A stretch of 64,000 nucleotides of DNA from positions 170,241 to 234,240 of the forward strand of contig NZ_KE383845.1 in assembly GCF_000422465.1 (NCBI RefSeq), read 5' to 3'. This document shows, one piece after another, positions 42,735 to 52,700 of this stretch; position 1 is the first letter of the stretch, and each line of letters opens with the position of its first letter. The stretch is from Paenibacillus harenae DSM 16969 (lineage in GTDB: Bacteria > Bacillota > Bacilli > Paenibacillales > Paenibacillaceae). Made by a program: the position numbers and the translations under genes. The notes beneath the pieces were generated by a model. That model saw only the letters and a list, made by a program, of their open reading frames with translations, was not told the origin of the DNA and did not search any database.

Positions 42735-43579
42735 TCACTGTCTTTGAGATAGTGGTTAAGGGCTTCTCTCCATGGACGCAGCTGACTAAGACCATTGCTC
42801 CGGATAGCGCTGCGATCCATTACGGAGTAAGCCGGCCTAGGTGCTGGTCTTGGAAAGTCAGCCGTTGTACATGAATGGAGCTGAATCGTAATCCCGCTAT
42901 CCTCAAAGATCGCTTTCGCAAAATCATACCAAGAGCATATCCCGCTGTTTGAAGCATGATAGAGACCAAAATAATCTGTTTGCACCAGTTCCAACAAAAA
43001 AGCTGCCAAATCATAAGTATAAGTTGGCGAGCCTAATTGATCGGCAACAACCATTAATTGATCGCGTTCACTAGCCATTTTCAACATCGTCTTCACGAAG
43101 TTATTGCCATACTTCCCATATACCCAAGAAGTCCGAACAATATAGTAGCGGTCGTGCAAGGTTTGAACCATTTGTTCGCCCGCCAGCTTTGACTTTCCGT
43201 ATACTGTTTGCGGATTTGTCTGGTCGTACTCATTGTAAGGAACCGCGCCCGTTCCATCAAAAACGTAGTCTGTGCTAATATAACAAAGCTTCGCACCTGC
43301 TTCTCTTGCAGCTACCGCAACATTTCTCGTCGCCGCCGCATTCACACGAAAAGCCTCGTCCGGTTCGGACTCGGCTTTATCGACAGCAGTATAGGCGGCA
43401 CAGTGAATAACAACGTCAGGCTGGTGTTCCGCAAAAACGTGACGGCACTGATCGATATTTGTTATATCAAGCATTTCTCGACCTAAGCCGATTATTTCCG
43501 CAGCGTCTGTTGACCACTCCGTTAACTCTCGTCCAAGCTGGCCGTTCGCTCCTGTCACAACGATTTTTAGCTTATTCAT
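42731..43579 (-). CDS. rmlD: dTDP-4-dehydrorhamnose reductase
   Basis: The 282-residue SDR enzyme has GANGQLGRE at the N-terminus, YTAVDKAE, STDYVFDG and the catalytic YGKSKLAGE. It reduces dTDP-4-keto-L-rhamnose to dTDP-L-rhamnose with NAD(P)H. Its start overlaps the rmlB stop by one base, and its stop overlaps the next glycosyltransferase. Confidence 0.95.
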   Translation of the reverse strand: MNKLKIVVTGANGQLGRELTEWSTDAAEIIGLGREMLDITNIDQCRHVFAEHQPDVVIHCAAYTAVDKAESEPDEAFRVNAAATRNVAVAAREAGAKLCYISTDYVFDGTGAVPYNEYDQTNPQTVYGKSKLAGEQMVQTLHDRYYIVRTSWVYGKYGNNFVKTMLKMASERDQLMVVADQLGSPTYTYDLAAFLLELVQTDYFGLYHASNSGICSWYDFAKAIFEDSGITIQLHSCTTADFPRPAPRPAYSVMDRSAIRSNGLSQLRPWREALNHYLKDSE

Positions 43580-44601
43580 TAATTGCTCGCCTCCAGGCGC
43601 TCCTTATACTGCGTTTCATAATACTGTTGATACGTCCCTGATGCTACCTGCTCCATCCATTGTTGGTTGTTAAGATACCAACGGATCGTTTCCTTAATGC
43701 CATCCTCATAATTGTACATCGGCTTCCAGCCAAGCTCATTACGAATCTTGTCGGCATCGATCGCATAACGGCGATCATGGCCAAGCCGGTCTTTCACGTA
43801 AGTAATAAGCGATTCCGGCTTACCAAGTTGTTCCAAAATCGTGCGAACGACTTGCAAGTTATTCCGTTCGTTACGACCGCCTACGTTGTAAACTTCGCCA
43901 TTTTTTCCTTTGTGAAGCACCAGGTCGATCGCGCTGCAATGATCTTCTACATACAACCAATCGCGTACGTTTAACCCGTCACCGTAAACTGGCAGCGGCT
44001 TATCCTGCAGCGCATTTTGGATCATCAACGGAATAAGCTTCTCTGGAAACTGATAAGGCCCATAATTGTTCGAGCAGCGTGTGATATTGACATTCAACCC
44101 GAACGTTTCGTGATAAGCGCGAACAAGCAGATCCGCTCCAGCTTTACTTGCCGAATATGGGCTATTAGGCGCAAGCGGCGTATCTTCTGTAAATAGGCCT
44201 GTCTCACCTAACGTGCCGTATACCTCATCCGTTGATACTTGAACAAATTTATTCACGCCATACTGCTTCGTAAGATCGAGAAGCGTCTGTGTACCAAGAA
44301 TATTCGTTTTCACGAAAATATCCGGCTGCAAAATACTCCGATCCACATGTGACTCAGCCGCAAAGTTAACGACTGCATCTACGCCAGCTTGTAACAGAGG
44401 CTCGAGTTGTGCCCGCTCTGCAATATCTGCTTTCACGAACTTGTAGTTTGGATGCTCTTCAATAGATAGCAAATTTTCGAGATTGCCCGCATAGGTAAGG
44501 GCATCCACATTAATAATCTCATAGCTCGGATATTTGTTGATCACATATAAGACGAAATTACTGCCGATGAATCCAGCCCCGCCGGTAATTAATAATTTCA
44601 T
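43579..44601 (-). CDS. rmlB: dTDP-glucose 4,6-dehydratase
   Basis: The 340-residue extended SDR has GGAGFIGSNFV, AESHVDRSI, STDEVYG and the catalytic YSASKAGAD, all diagnostic of RmlB. It turns dTDP-glucose into dTDP-4-keto-6-deoxyglucose, the second step to dTDP-rhamnose. It is part of the rmlACBD block. Confidence 0.96.
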   Translation of the reverse strand: MKLLITGGAGFIGSNFVLYVINKYPSYEIINVDALTYAGNLENLLSIEEHPNYKFVKADIAERAQLEPLLQAGVDAVVNFAAESHVDRSILQPDIFVKTNILGTQTLLDLTKQYGVNKFVQVSTDEVYGTLGETGLFTEDTPLAPNSPYSASKAGADLLVRAYHETFGLNVNITRCSNNYGPYQFPEKLIPLMIQNALQDKPLPVYGDGLNVRDWLYVEDHCSAIDLVLHKGKNGEVYNVGGRNERNNLQVVRTILEQLGKPESLITYVKDRLGHDRRYAIDADKIRNELGWKPMYNYEDGIKETIRWYLNNQQWMEQVASGTYQQYYETQYKERLEASN

Positions 44602-44610
44602 GAATCTAAC

Positions 44611-45168
44611 TCACCCTTCATATACAAAGTTGATTTCAGCTTCGGTCAGCACGGGATGCTTGGCATCCTTGTCCGACAGGATTGGGGTTGAAGTCGGCCA
44701 ATCAATGGAAAGTGCTGGATCGTTCCAAGCGATCCCCCTATCATGCTCAGGGGAATATAGGGCATCAACTTTATACTGGACCTCGCAATTTGGAACGAGT
44801 GTGCAGAAGCCATGCGCAAAGCCCTGAGGGACTAGCAGCTGCCGTTTATTGGCTGCACTCAGAATAAAGCCTTGCCATTGCCCGAATGTAGGCGAGCCTT
44901 TACGAATATCGATTACGACATCATAAATAGCACCTGCTGTTGCACGAACCAGCTTCGTTTGGGCTTTCGGTGTCAATTGGTAGTGCATACCGCGAAGTAC
45001 ACCTGCATCGGCAGATAAGGAATGATTATCTTGAATAAAAGCAAATGGTATTCCATTAGCATGTGCTACTTCTTCGTTATAACTTTCCATAAAGAAACCG
45101 CGGTGATCGCCGAAAACAGTAGGCTCTAACAGCTTCACTCCAGGAAGCATCGAATCAATAATTTTCAT
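44611..45168 (-). CDS. rmlC: dTDP-4-dehydrorhamnose 3,5-epimerase
   Basis: The 185-residue cupin enzyme has DHRGFFMESYNE, QDNHSLS, VLRGMHYQ with the catalytic His, and VPQGFAHGF. It epimerises C3 and C5 of the 4-keto sugar. AGGTG lies before the start. Nine bases separate it from rmlB. Confidence 0.95.
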   Translation of the reverse strand: MKIIDSMLPGVKLLEPTVFGDHRGFFMESYNEEVAHANGIPFAFIQDNHSLSADAGVLRGMHYQLTPKAQTKLVRATAGAIYDVVIDIRKGSPTFGQWQGFILSAANKRQLLVPQGFAHGFCTLVPNCEVQYKVDALYSPEHDRGIAWNDPALSIDWPTSTPILSDKDAKHPVLTEAEINFVYEG

Positions 45169-45183
45169 GAGTCACCTGCTTTT

Positions 45184-45927
45184 TTATAGTTTGAGCTTAC
45201 CAAATTCTTCTCCAAACGCTAATTCTTTCGCTAACTCATTTGCTCTCGTCAATGAAGCATGCGTCCCTGCATCCGTCCACCAGCCATGAAGTATATCATA
45301 GCTGAGCTCGTCCGCTTCGATATATGCATTATTCACATCTGTTATTTCCAACTCGCCACGATCAGAAGGTTTAAGCATTTTGACAATGTCGAACACCTTG
45401 CTATCATACATATAGATCCCCGTAACAGCATAACTGCTCTTTGGTTGCTTTGGCTTTTCTTCTATTGAGATTATTCTATCACCATCCAATTCAGGCACGC
45501 CATACCGTTGTGGATCGTGCACCTCTTGAATAAGGATTTTAGCTCCCTTTTGTTGTTGTCTGAAGTTATGAACGAATGGAAAGATGCTGTCTTCAAACAC
45601 ATTATCTCCGAGAATGACAACCATTTGATCTCCATTTACAAAGTGTTCTGCTAAACCAAGTGCTTGTGCTATACCTCCAGCTTCATCCTGAACCTTATAA
45701 GTAAGAGCGACTCCGAACTCGTGTCCGCTCCCAAGCAAGTTTACGACGTCACCCATGTGCTCTTTACCGGTTACGATAAGAATATCTTGAATATCGGCTT
45801 CTTTAAGCTTTGCTATGGAGTGGAATATCATTGGGTACTTTCCAACAGGCAATAGGTGCTTGTTGGTTACCTTTGTAAGTGGGAATAGGCGTGAGCCGGT
45901 TCCTCCAGCGAGAATTACACCCTTCAT
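45184..45927 (-). CDS. rmlA: Glucose-1-phosphate thymidylyltransferase, short type
   Basis: The 247-residue nucleotidyltransferase has the pyrophosphorylase signature GGTGSRLFPLTKVTNKHLLP and ILGDNVFED. It makes dTDP-glucose from glucose-1-phosphate and dTTP, the first step of rhamnose synthesis. It is about 40 residues shorter than the common RmlA (about 290) and matches the short form seen in Bacillus SpsI. GAGGAG precedes the ATG. Confidence 0.93.
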   Translation of the reverse strand: MKGVILAGGTGSRLFPLTKVTNKHLLPVGKYPMIFHSIAKLKEADIQDILIVTGKEHMGDVVNLLGSGHEFGVALTYKVQDEAGGIAQALGLAEHFVNGDQMVVILGDNVFEDSIFPFVHNFRQQQKGAKILIQEVHDPQRYGVPELDGDRIISIEEKPKQPKSSYAVTGIYMYDSKVFDIVKMLKPSDRGELEITDVNNAYIEADELSYDILHGWWTDAGTHASLTRANELAKELAFGEEFGKLKL

Positions 45928-45958
45928 AAATTATGAACTCCTCTTATCAGTTATCTTA

Positions 45959-46882
45959 TTATTGGATTCTATTTCTTTTTTGCAATTCACATAAGTCTTT
46001 TAATCCGCTTTCTAAAGAATACTCTGGTTTCCATCCTAGTATCGAAAAGGCAGATGTATTATCTAGGCAACTTTCTTTGATATCACCTTTTCGCTCATTT
46101 TCGTATTTAGGCTCTAAGTTAGTATTTAAATTATTTTGTAATTGTCTTAATAAATGATTAATGGATGATTTACTATTTGTACAAATATTCAAGGTACTTT
46201 GACTTCCCTTTTCGAGTGCAAAGATATTAGCCCTAACAACGTCTTTTACGTAAACAAAATCACGAAATTGCTCACCGTCACCATGTATGACAGGATTTAA
46301 TCCTTTTTGTAATCTGTCCATAAATATCGAAATAACACCCGCTTCACCATGTGCGCTTTGTCTTAAACCAAATACATTACTATACCTAAGTATTGTATAG
46401 TCCAACCCAAATAATTCTGAATAAGTCTTAATATAAAGCTCAGGTGTATATTTCGAAATCCCATAAAAGGACATAGGTTGAATTGGATGTAACTCATCTA
46501 CAGGTAAATAGATTGGCTTTCCATATATTGCAGCCGAAGAAGGATATATTATTTTGGAGCAGCCTGAATTCTTCATATTCTCTAATATACTTACTGTCCC
46601 TCTTATATTTATCTCTTCATCTTTTATAGGATCTTTAATTGAATGATTTACATTTATTTGCGCTGCATTATGAATTACAACGTCGGGTTTCTCATCGTGA
46701 AAAACTTCTCGCAACTTTTCAGAATTAATATCAATTTCATAAAAAGAGCACGACTTATTGATATTCTGAATTACTCCAGTGGTAAAATTATCGATTCCGA
46801 TGACTTTATGTTCGAGACTAATTAAAGAATCTACAATATGTGATCCAATAAATCCTGCTGCACCTGTTACAAGTACTTTCAC
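45959..46882 (-). CDS. NAD-dependent nucleotide-sugar epimerase/dehydratase
   Basis: The 307-residue extended SDR has GAAGFIGSHIVDSL, HNAAQINVNHSI, PSSAAIYG and catalytic YGISKYTPE. It is most like UDP-glucose 4-epimerases (GalE/WbpP group) and would supply UDP-galactose or a related sugar. The start is GTG five bases after GGAGGAG. From here to about 57 kb the DNA is clearly more AT-rich than before, which suggests a different origin from the rml genes. Confidence 0.87.
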   Translation of the reverse strand: MKVLVTGAAGFIGSHIVDSLISLEHKVIGIDNFTTGVIQNINKSCSFYEIDINSEKLREVFHDEKPDVVIHNAAQINVNHSIKDPIKDEEINIRGTVSILENMKNSGCSKIIYPSSAAIYGKPIYLPVDELHPIQPMSFYGISKYTPELYIKTYSELFGLDYTILRYSNVFGLRQSAHGEAGVISIFMDRLQKGLNPVIHGDGEQFRDFVYVKDVVRANIFALEKGSQSTLNICTNSKSSINHLLRQLQNNLNTNLEPKYENERKGDIKESCLDNTSAFSILGWKPEYSLESGLKDLCELQKRNRIQ

Positions 46883-46912
46883 TATTGCTCCTCCAGTTTA
46901 GAAATACCATCT

Positions 46913-48403
46913 TCAATTAATTTCAAGTAAACGTCCTTTAATTGATTCTAATTCGACAACTTCATATTTACTTATTAGATATTTCGCAGCTGTAGTTGTC
47001 AGATCTCTCGATGAAATGTAAAGATATTTACAATCATTACCTACTAACTCTTGTATATATCTCTCTAAAACTACTGGATCCTCTTCATAGGTAAACATCC
47101 ACCCAAGTTGTTCGGAATAGTACAAAACAGGATATTCTTCCCATCTTAGAAGTCCTATCTTAATAGGAAGACTACTTTTTGTTTTTGTAAAATATTTATT
47201 TAATTCCTCGCCATCTTGCCTTTGAAGGCGTGCATATTCTTTGTTACCTGTAAATCCATAATGTTGATAAAGGAATAATAATTGTAGGACCAAGAACACA
47301 AGGACTATTATAGTAATTGAGCTTATTGCAATACGACTTTTTGTGAATTTTTTTATTTTATCTATAATCGCTTGAAATCCTGCCCCAATTAACAATGCTC
47401 CAATAGGAACTGTTGGTAAGAAGTAGTAAATATGATTAGATAAGATTGCATATCCTGAAACAAATTCGAATATAAAAACACATATAAACCAAACTAAAAA
47501 TTCTTGATTTGACGAGAACATTTTTTTGGAACCAATAATAGCAAGAAGTATCCCCAAGGGTGAGAAGTAGATAACGAGATACTTAAAGAATAAGTCCCAA
47601 TAATCCACATCAACAAATTTCTGTCCAAAATTCTTTAAAATAAGATTACTTAGAATTCCAGACACGTACGGAGTATCAGCTCTAGCATTAATTATATAAT
47701 AATAAAATAAAGTAATTATTAATGAAAATACTCCACTAGTAAAGATCATCCAAAAAGATTTCCGAGAGAACTGCTTACGATTTTTATATAAAAGATACAT
47801 ATAAACTGGCAGCATATATGCGTTCGTTAATTTTACTAGCATTGAAAGTGTTAAAATGAAAATAAATAAAACTAGTTTACTCCTTTTTGGATCATCGAGA
47901 AACTTTTGAAATAAACAGAAGGAAAACAGCAAAAAGAATATTACTTCACTCTCAGGCATAAATGTCTTGGAATAGACGATGTACTGGCTAGAAAAGCAAA
48001 AAATTGCCATAGTTGTAATTATTCCTAACATTCCTAAGTATCTCTCTGCTATCTTATAAATAAATAAGCAACTACCTAAATAGAATAAAATGGATAATAT
48101 CGAACCGAAACTAGTATGTATACCAAATATAGAGTATAATGCAGCTACTATCAGAGGCATTAATTGAAATTCTAATCCTACTGTCATTGGGAGTGTCGAA
48201 CTTAGTCCTTCTCCTCTATCTAACGTTGGTGAAAAAAAAGTTGATGGGTCAATTAATATATTTCTTGCTATTGTTGCTACATCTAATTGTCTCAATGAAT
48301 GTATCGTACCTATGATTTCTGTAGAATCAAAGTAGAGAAGTCTGGGAATCAATGATAGAATCACTACAATGAGACTTATATAAACTACTATTTTCCCTTT
48401 CAT
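46913..48403 (-). CDS. Polytopic GT-C-like membrane glycosyltransferase
   Basis: The 496-residue protein has about ten to twelve hydrophobic segments. An early acidic loop (SLRQLDVATIARN) is placed like the first-loop motif of GT39/ArnT/RgtA-type enzymes. A soluble C-terminal part of about 110 residues follows. Such enzymes take a sugar from a polyprenyl phosphate and add it outside the membrane. ATG 48403 has AAAGGG seven bases upstream, and the gene begins four bases after the stop of the SMR-type gene, implying coupling. Confidence 0.7.
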   Translation of the reverse strand: MKGKIVVYISLIVVILSLIPRLLYFDSTEIIGTIHSLRQLDVATIARNILIDPSTFFSPTLDRGEGLSSTLPMTVGLEFQLMPLIVAALYSIFGIHTSFGSILSILFYLGSCLFIYKIAERYLGMLGIITTMAIFCFSSQYIVYSKTFMPESEVIFFLLFSFCLFQKFLDDPKRSKLVLFIFILTLSMLVKLTNAYMLPVYMYLLYKNRKQFSRKSFWMIFTSGVFSLIITLFYYYIINARADTPYVSGILSNLILKNFGQKFVDVDYWDLFFKYLVIYFSPLGILLAIIGSKKMFSSNQEFLVWFICVFIFEFVSGYAILSNHIYYFLPTVPIGALLIGAGFQAIIDKIKKFTKSRIAISSITIIVLVFLVLQLLFLYQHYGFTGNKEYARLQRQDGEELNKYFTKTKSSLPIKIGLLRWEEYPVLYYSEQLGWMFTYEEDPVVLERYIQELVGNDCKYLYISSRDLTTTAAKYLISKYEVVELESIKGRLLEIN

Positions 48404-48406
48404 CAC

Positions 48407-48766
48407 TTAACCCTTTCCCATTATTATTACACCAATAACTATTACTGTTAATCCGGCTAATTTAGGAAAATTAACAGTTTCCTGGAATAATAAAATTGAC
48501 ATAATAAATACGAAAACATACCCTAGGGAAACCATTGGATACGCATTACTTAATTGAGTTTGAGATATTACAACTAACCACAAAATTGAACTTATCACAA
48601 AACAACACATACCAATCAGAATTGAAGGTGTAGTTGAGATTATGAATAACTTATCTGTAAGTTGTTGTAATGTAATCTTACCTACTTTGCTCATTCCTAC
48701 TTTTAACAAAACCTGTCCTACGGATCCTAAAAAAATCGAAACTAAAGCTATTATTATGTTTTTCAA
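48407..48766 (-). CDS. Small four-helix membrane protein (SMR/EamA type, ArnE/F-like)
   Basis: The 119-residue protein has four transmembrane helices with little else, the size and layout of small multidrug resistance proteins and of the ArnE/ArnF flippase subunits. FLGSVGQVLLKVGM and SNAYPMVSLGYVFVFI fit this group. It lies between a Dol-P-Man-synthase-like gene and a GT-C-like gene, so flipping a polyprenyl-phosphate sugar is more likely than drug export. This role is inferred from context. Confidence 0.72.
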   Translation of the reverse strand: MKNIIIALVSIFLGSVGQVLLKVGMSKVGKITLQQLTDKLFIISTTPSILIGMCCFVISSILWLVVISQTQLSNAYPMVSLGYVFVFIMSILLFQETVNFPKLAGLTVIVIGVIIMGKG

Positions 48767-48782
48767 GTATGTTCCTCTTCCC

Positions 48783-49568
48783 TTATGCAGTTCCTTTTAA
48801 CGATTTTTCAACGAGCAATCGGTTATTTGTAATTATTCTTTTGCTCTTTGAAAGTAAACTAATATATCTATTAATTGTTTTAAATATCTTCATCTTACTT
48901 TTCCCTTCTTTTTTATCATATCTAAGTACTAAACCAACTTCATCAATTTTCGCGTTAATTAGATTGAGCTTGATCAAAATTTCTGCCATACAAACGAACC
49001 CTGTCTCTTCAACAAAGTTATCTCTAAATACGTTATGAGCCTTTTTCAGGATAGGAACAGAGTATGCTCGATAACCACACGTATAATCACGCACCCCTTT
49101 AATTCGGAAGAACGTCTTTAAAACTGTGCTTGCTCCTAGGCTCAGAATCTTTCGATGAAGAGCTAGCCCAACTTCTTTCCCTGCTTCTGCATAGCGAGAT
49201 GCAATAACAACATCTGCGTTCATTACCTTCATCTTCCTAATCATAGATCTTATTAATAATGGATCATGTGTATTATCAGCATCTAGTGCTATTGCTACAT
49301 CCTCATCCGATCCAGTTTCCGAGATATAACTAAGACCGTTCTTCATCGCTTTCCCAAGACCTTTATTTACAACATGGTCAATAATATGTATCGGAATCTC
49401 CTTACTAAGACTCTGTGAAATGCTAAGAGTTCTGTCGCTACTCCCATCATTTACAATAACGATTTCATATTCTTGTTTATCTTTTTCAAACATTGTTTTA
49501 ACCTTATGGCATAGTAATGGAAGAGCTCTTTCCTCATTGTAACATGGCAATAGTATAAAAACTTTCAT
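48783..49568 (-). CDS. Polyprenyl-phosphate glycosyltransferase, Dol-P-Man-synthase-like
   Basis: The 261-residue GT2 enzyme has VFILLPCYNEERALPLL, IVNDGSSDRTL, ALDADNTHDP (DxD) and DYTCGYRAYSV, all typical of the DPM1/polyprenol-phosphate sugar transferase group. It lacks the two C-terminal membrane helices of GtrB/CsbB. It probably loads a sugar onto undecaprenyl phosphate. The ATG at 49568 follows TGGAGG. The 205-base gap upstream shows no gene. Confidence 0.8.
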   Translation of the reverse strand: MKVFILLPCYNEERALPLLCHKVKTMFEKDKQEYEIVIVNDGSSDRTLSISQSLSKEIPIHIIDHVVNKGLGKAMKNGLSYISETGSDEDVAIALDADNTHDPLLIRSMIRKMKVMNADVVIASRYAEAGKEVGLALHRKILSLGASTVLKTFFRIKGVRDYTCGYRAYSVPILKKAHNVFRDNFVEETGFVCMAEILIKLNLINAKIDEVGLVLRYDKKEGKSKMKIFKTINRYISLLSKSKRIITNNRLLVEKSLKGTA

Positions 49569-49773
49569 AGTAACCTCCATAAATTTATTCTCATATTTTT
49601 AACATGACCTTGTAATAAAAAGCTTCCCACAATATTTTTAAGTCTTTTTACAAAGTTCCAACTTCGTTGTACATCGCTTTATATTTACTCTACTTCTGCT
49701 AATCCCACCTATCATAATGGATTGAATCCATTGGAAAGCATCATCCGAGTCAGTATAATGATATATCGGTCTT

Positions 49774-52700
49774 CTAGAGTTCGGTATTTAGACCATCCAT
49801 GAATATACTTTCGAGAGTATCAATTGTTGGTTCCCACTTCCATTCATTAGCAGTAACTCTACCATTTTCAATTAATTTATTCCGTAAATCAATATCAAGT
49901 ATCAATCTGTTTACCGCTTGCTTTGCTCCTTCAATATCACCCATTTTTACTACCAAAGCATTATAGCCATCCACAATATATTCATCATATCCTGTTACTT
50001 CACTTACTACACAAGCACCACCACAAGCCATCATTTCCAAAGGCGGACCAAAAAAACCTTCTACTCTACTCATTTTCAAAATAATATCACAACTTGAATA
50101 TATATCTCTCATTTTCTCCATTGGAACTTTCTCAAAGAAGTAATCACATCTCCAACCTTCCCTTGGTTTTCCAGCAGAACTTATACACCATATTTCACAG
50201 TCGAGGTCTTTAACAGCAAGAAACGCATCTTCCATACCTTTATATGGTATATCAATTGGCCCTTCTAACAATACACGTATCTTATTCCCTTTTGAAACAA
50301 TCGGTTGCGTTTGATAAATTATCTCCTCATCTAGCCCATTCGGAACATAATAAGAATCTTTATTGAACGTTGATTTAAGCCAGCCTTGTATCCATTTAGC
50401 CTCAGTCATAAACTCAAAGTCCATCTTATAGGTATCTACTGTCAATTTGTAATCTCTTGAGTCTGATTCATGAAACCTGCTTTCATCGGATTGCACAAAA
50501 TAAAATTTTCTTAAACTAGGTATATTTAGAACTGTATATGCTGTCGACCACCCTGTTGCAATAATAATATCTAAATTATCCGGTGCCTGGGTTAGTGGAA
50601 TGATTTGCACCTTTTGGTTTGGAAACCAATCAATCGATGTCTTATCATCTTCAGTAACCATAACCACATCATATCCTCTTTCTAATAACCTATTAGCGTG
50701 TTGGCATATGACTGCTATCCCCCCGGATATGCCACATCCTGGAATTACATACGCAATCTTTGGTTTTAGTATCCCTTTTATTTTGTGTTCTTCTTTCATT
50801 AATTTTAGCCAATGATCATCTTCATTTTTAAAAGATAACTCAAGATTATTGTCATGTAATCTGAGATTCGTTAATATCTCGGGCACAGACTTAAATTTGA
50901 ATCCAAAATAAGACAATCTCAACCAAAGTTCATGGTCTTCTCTATATTTCATCGCAGTTTTCAATCCACCGACTTCACGAAGTGCATCTAATTTAGCCAT
51001 AACTGTACTTTGACATGGCACACAAATTTCACTAAGCATAGAGTAGTCACAATCCGGGCTGAAGATCTCTTGTTTATCTTCAATATCAATAACTCTACTT
51101 CCATCTACAATGGCCCTCCAACCACCGTAGACAATATCAACTTTATATTTCTCCAAATACAATAAAGAAGTTTCTATCCGTTTCGGATCTGCAATGTCAT
51201 CACTATCCTGGAAAGCAAGATATTTCCCTCTGGCTTCTTTAATTGCTTTATTTCTACCTCTTACTGCATTCCCACTATTATTAAAAAAATAAAACACTCT
51301 TACTTTAGGGTGATTCTCATATATTTTAACTATTTCTAAGGTTGGCTTCGGGGACCCATCACATACTAATAGGAGCTCTATATTTGAATATGTTTGGTTT
51401 AGAATCGACTCTATACTTTTTATTAATACATCCGTACGGTCATAAATAGGAATAACAACAGATACTAGAGGATTGTTAGTTTGTTCTACTCCTAAATCAG
51501 TTTTGCTAACCAAAGGTTTATAGTTCGAAATATACTTTGGCTTAATTTGCAGCATTTTCTTTACTGCCCACTTAGGATTGCGAAGCGCTTTAATAACTCT
51601 TCTTTTAAAATCTCTATAAGCAGTAATCGTCTTCCACGCTCTTGATTTGTAAATTTGATCGACTTCTTTATCTTTTTCTCGGTTTAATTCCATTAGATAA
51701 AGAGTGTTGTTTTCCTTTTGCGATACTTCTGATTGCAATTGTTCTACATTTTTTTCTAGCTCTTGGCATTTTTGTTCAATACCAAATTTCACTTGTTCCA
51801 TTTTTGCTAATTCTGATTTGTTTTTAATAACTTCAGATTCGTATAATCGTATTTGTTCATTAAGTTTATCCACAATATGAACCAAATTTTTTAGATCATC
51901 CGCCTGCTTAATTGCAACTCTCTCTCTCTCTTCAATTTCTCCCTTCAATTCTTCAATCACCTCTAGTAAATAAGATAAATTCTTTTCTTTTTGAACAACT
52001 TCTCTACCAATAAACATATATATATCTGAAAACACGCTTATATTAGATGGAACATTTATATATTTCATTCGGCTTGCCCATTCTACCGCGGGACGATAAA
52101 GGCTTTCAAATTCCTTTACAACATTCCTTGCATCATGATTTTCTTTAATAAGTTCAATATTTTTTAATACATTTTCCTCATAATAACTTTCATTTATTAG
52201 TTCATTCAATTCATCTGTATTATATTGAGCTTTCATTGTTCGACCTGAGAAATTCTTTTCTCTCAACAAATGATAATTACTTGGAGTTAATATTCCATCT
52301 CCACCATTATAATCATAGATTATTACACATTTCCCACAAGCAGCAGCCTCTAGAACGCCTCTGCCAAGTGTTACTACTATGTCAGACCTCTGAATAATTT
52401 CGCTTGTATTCCACACATTATTCGTTTTTCCTACAACTTCAAACTCCATATTTCTAAGCTTACATAGATTTATAAGCGTATTTTCAACTTCTTCAGTATA
52501 TCTATTTGAAAGCAATAAGAGTTTCTTAGGAGTTTCATTGAATTCATTAGTTTTTTTAAATCTATCTAAGTTGACACAATTTCTAATAATTTGAATTAAA
52601 TTCTCTGCAATATTGTGCTTATCGATTAGATGTAACTTCACTTCTTCACTAACAGCAATATACTTGTAAATATTAGGGATTTTCAAAGGAATTTCTTGCC

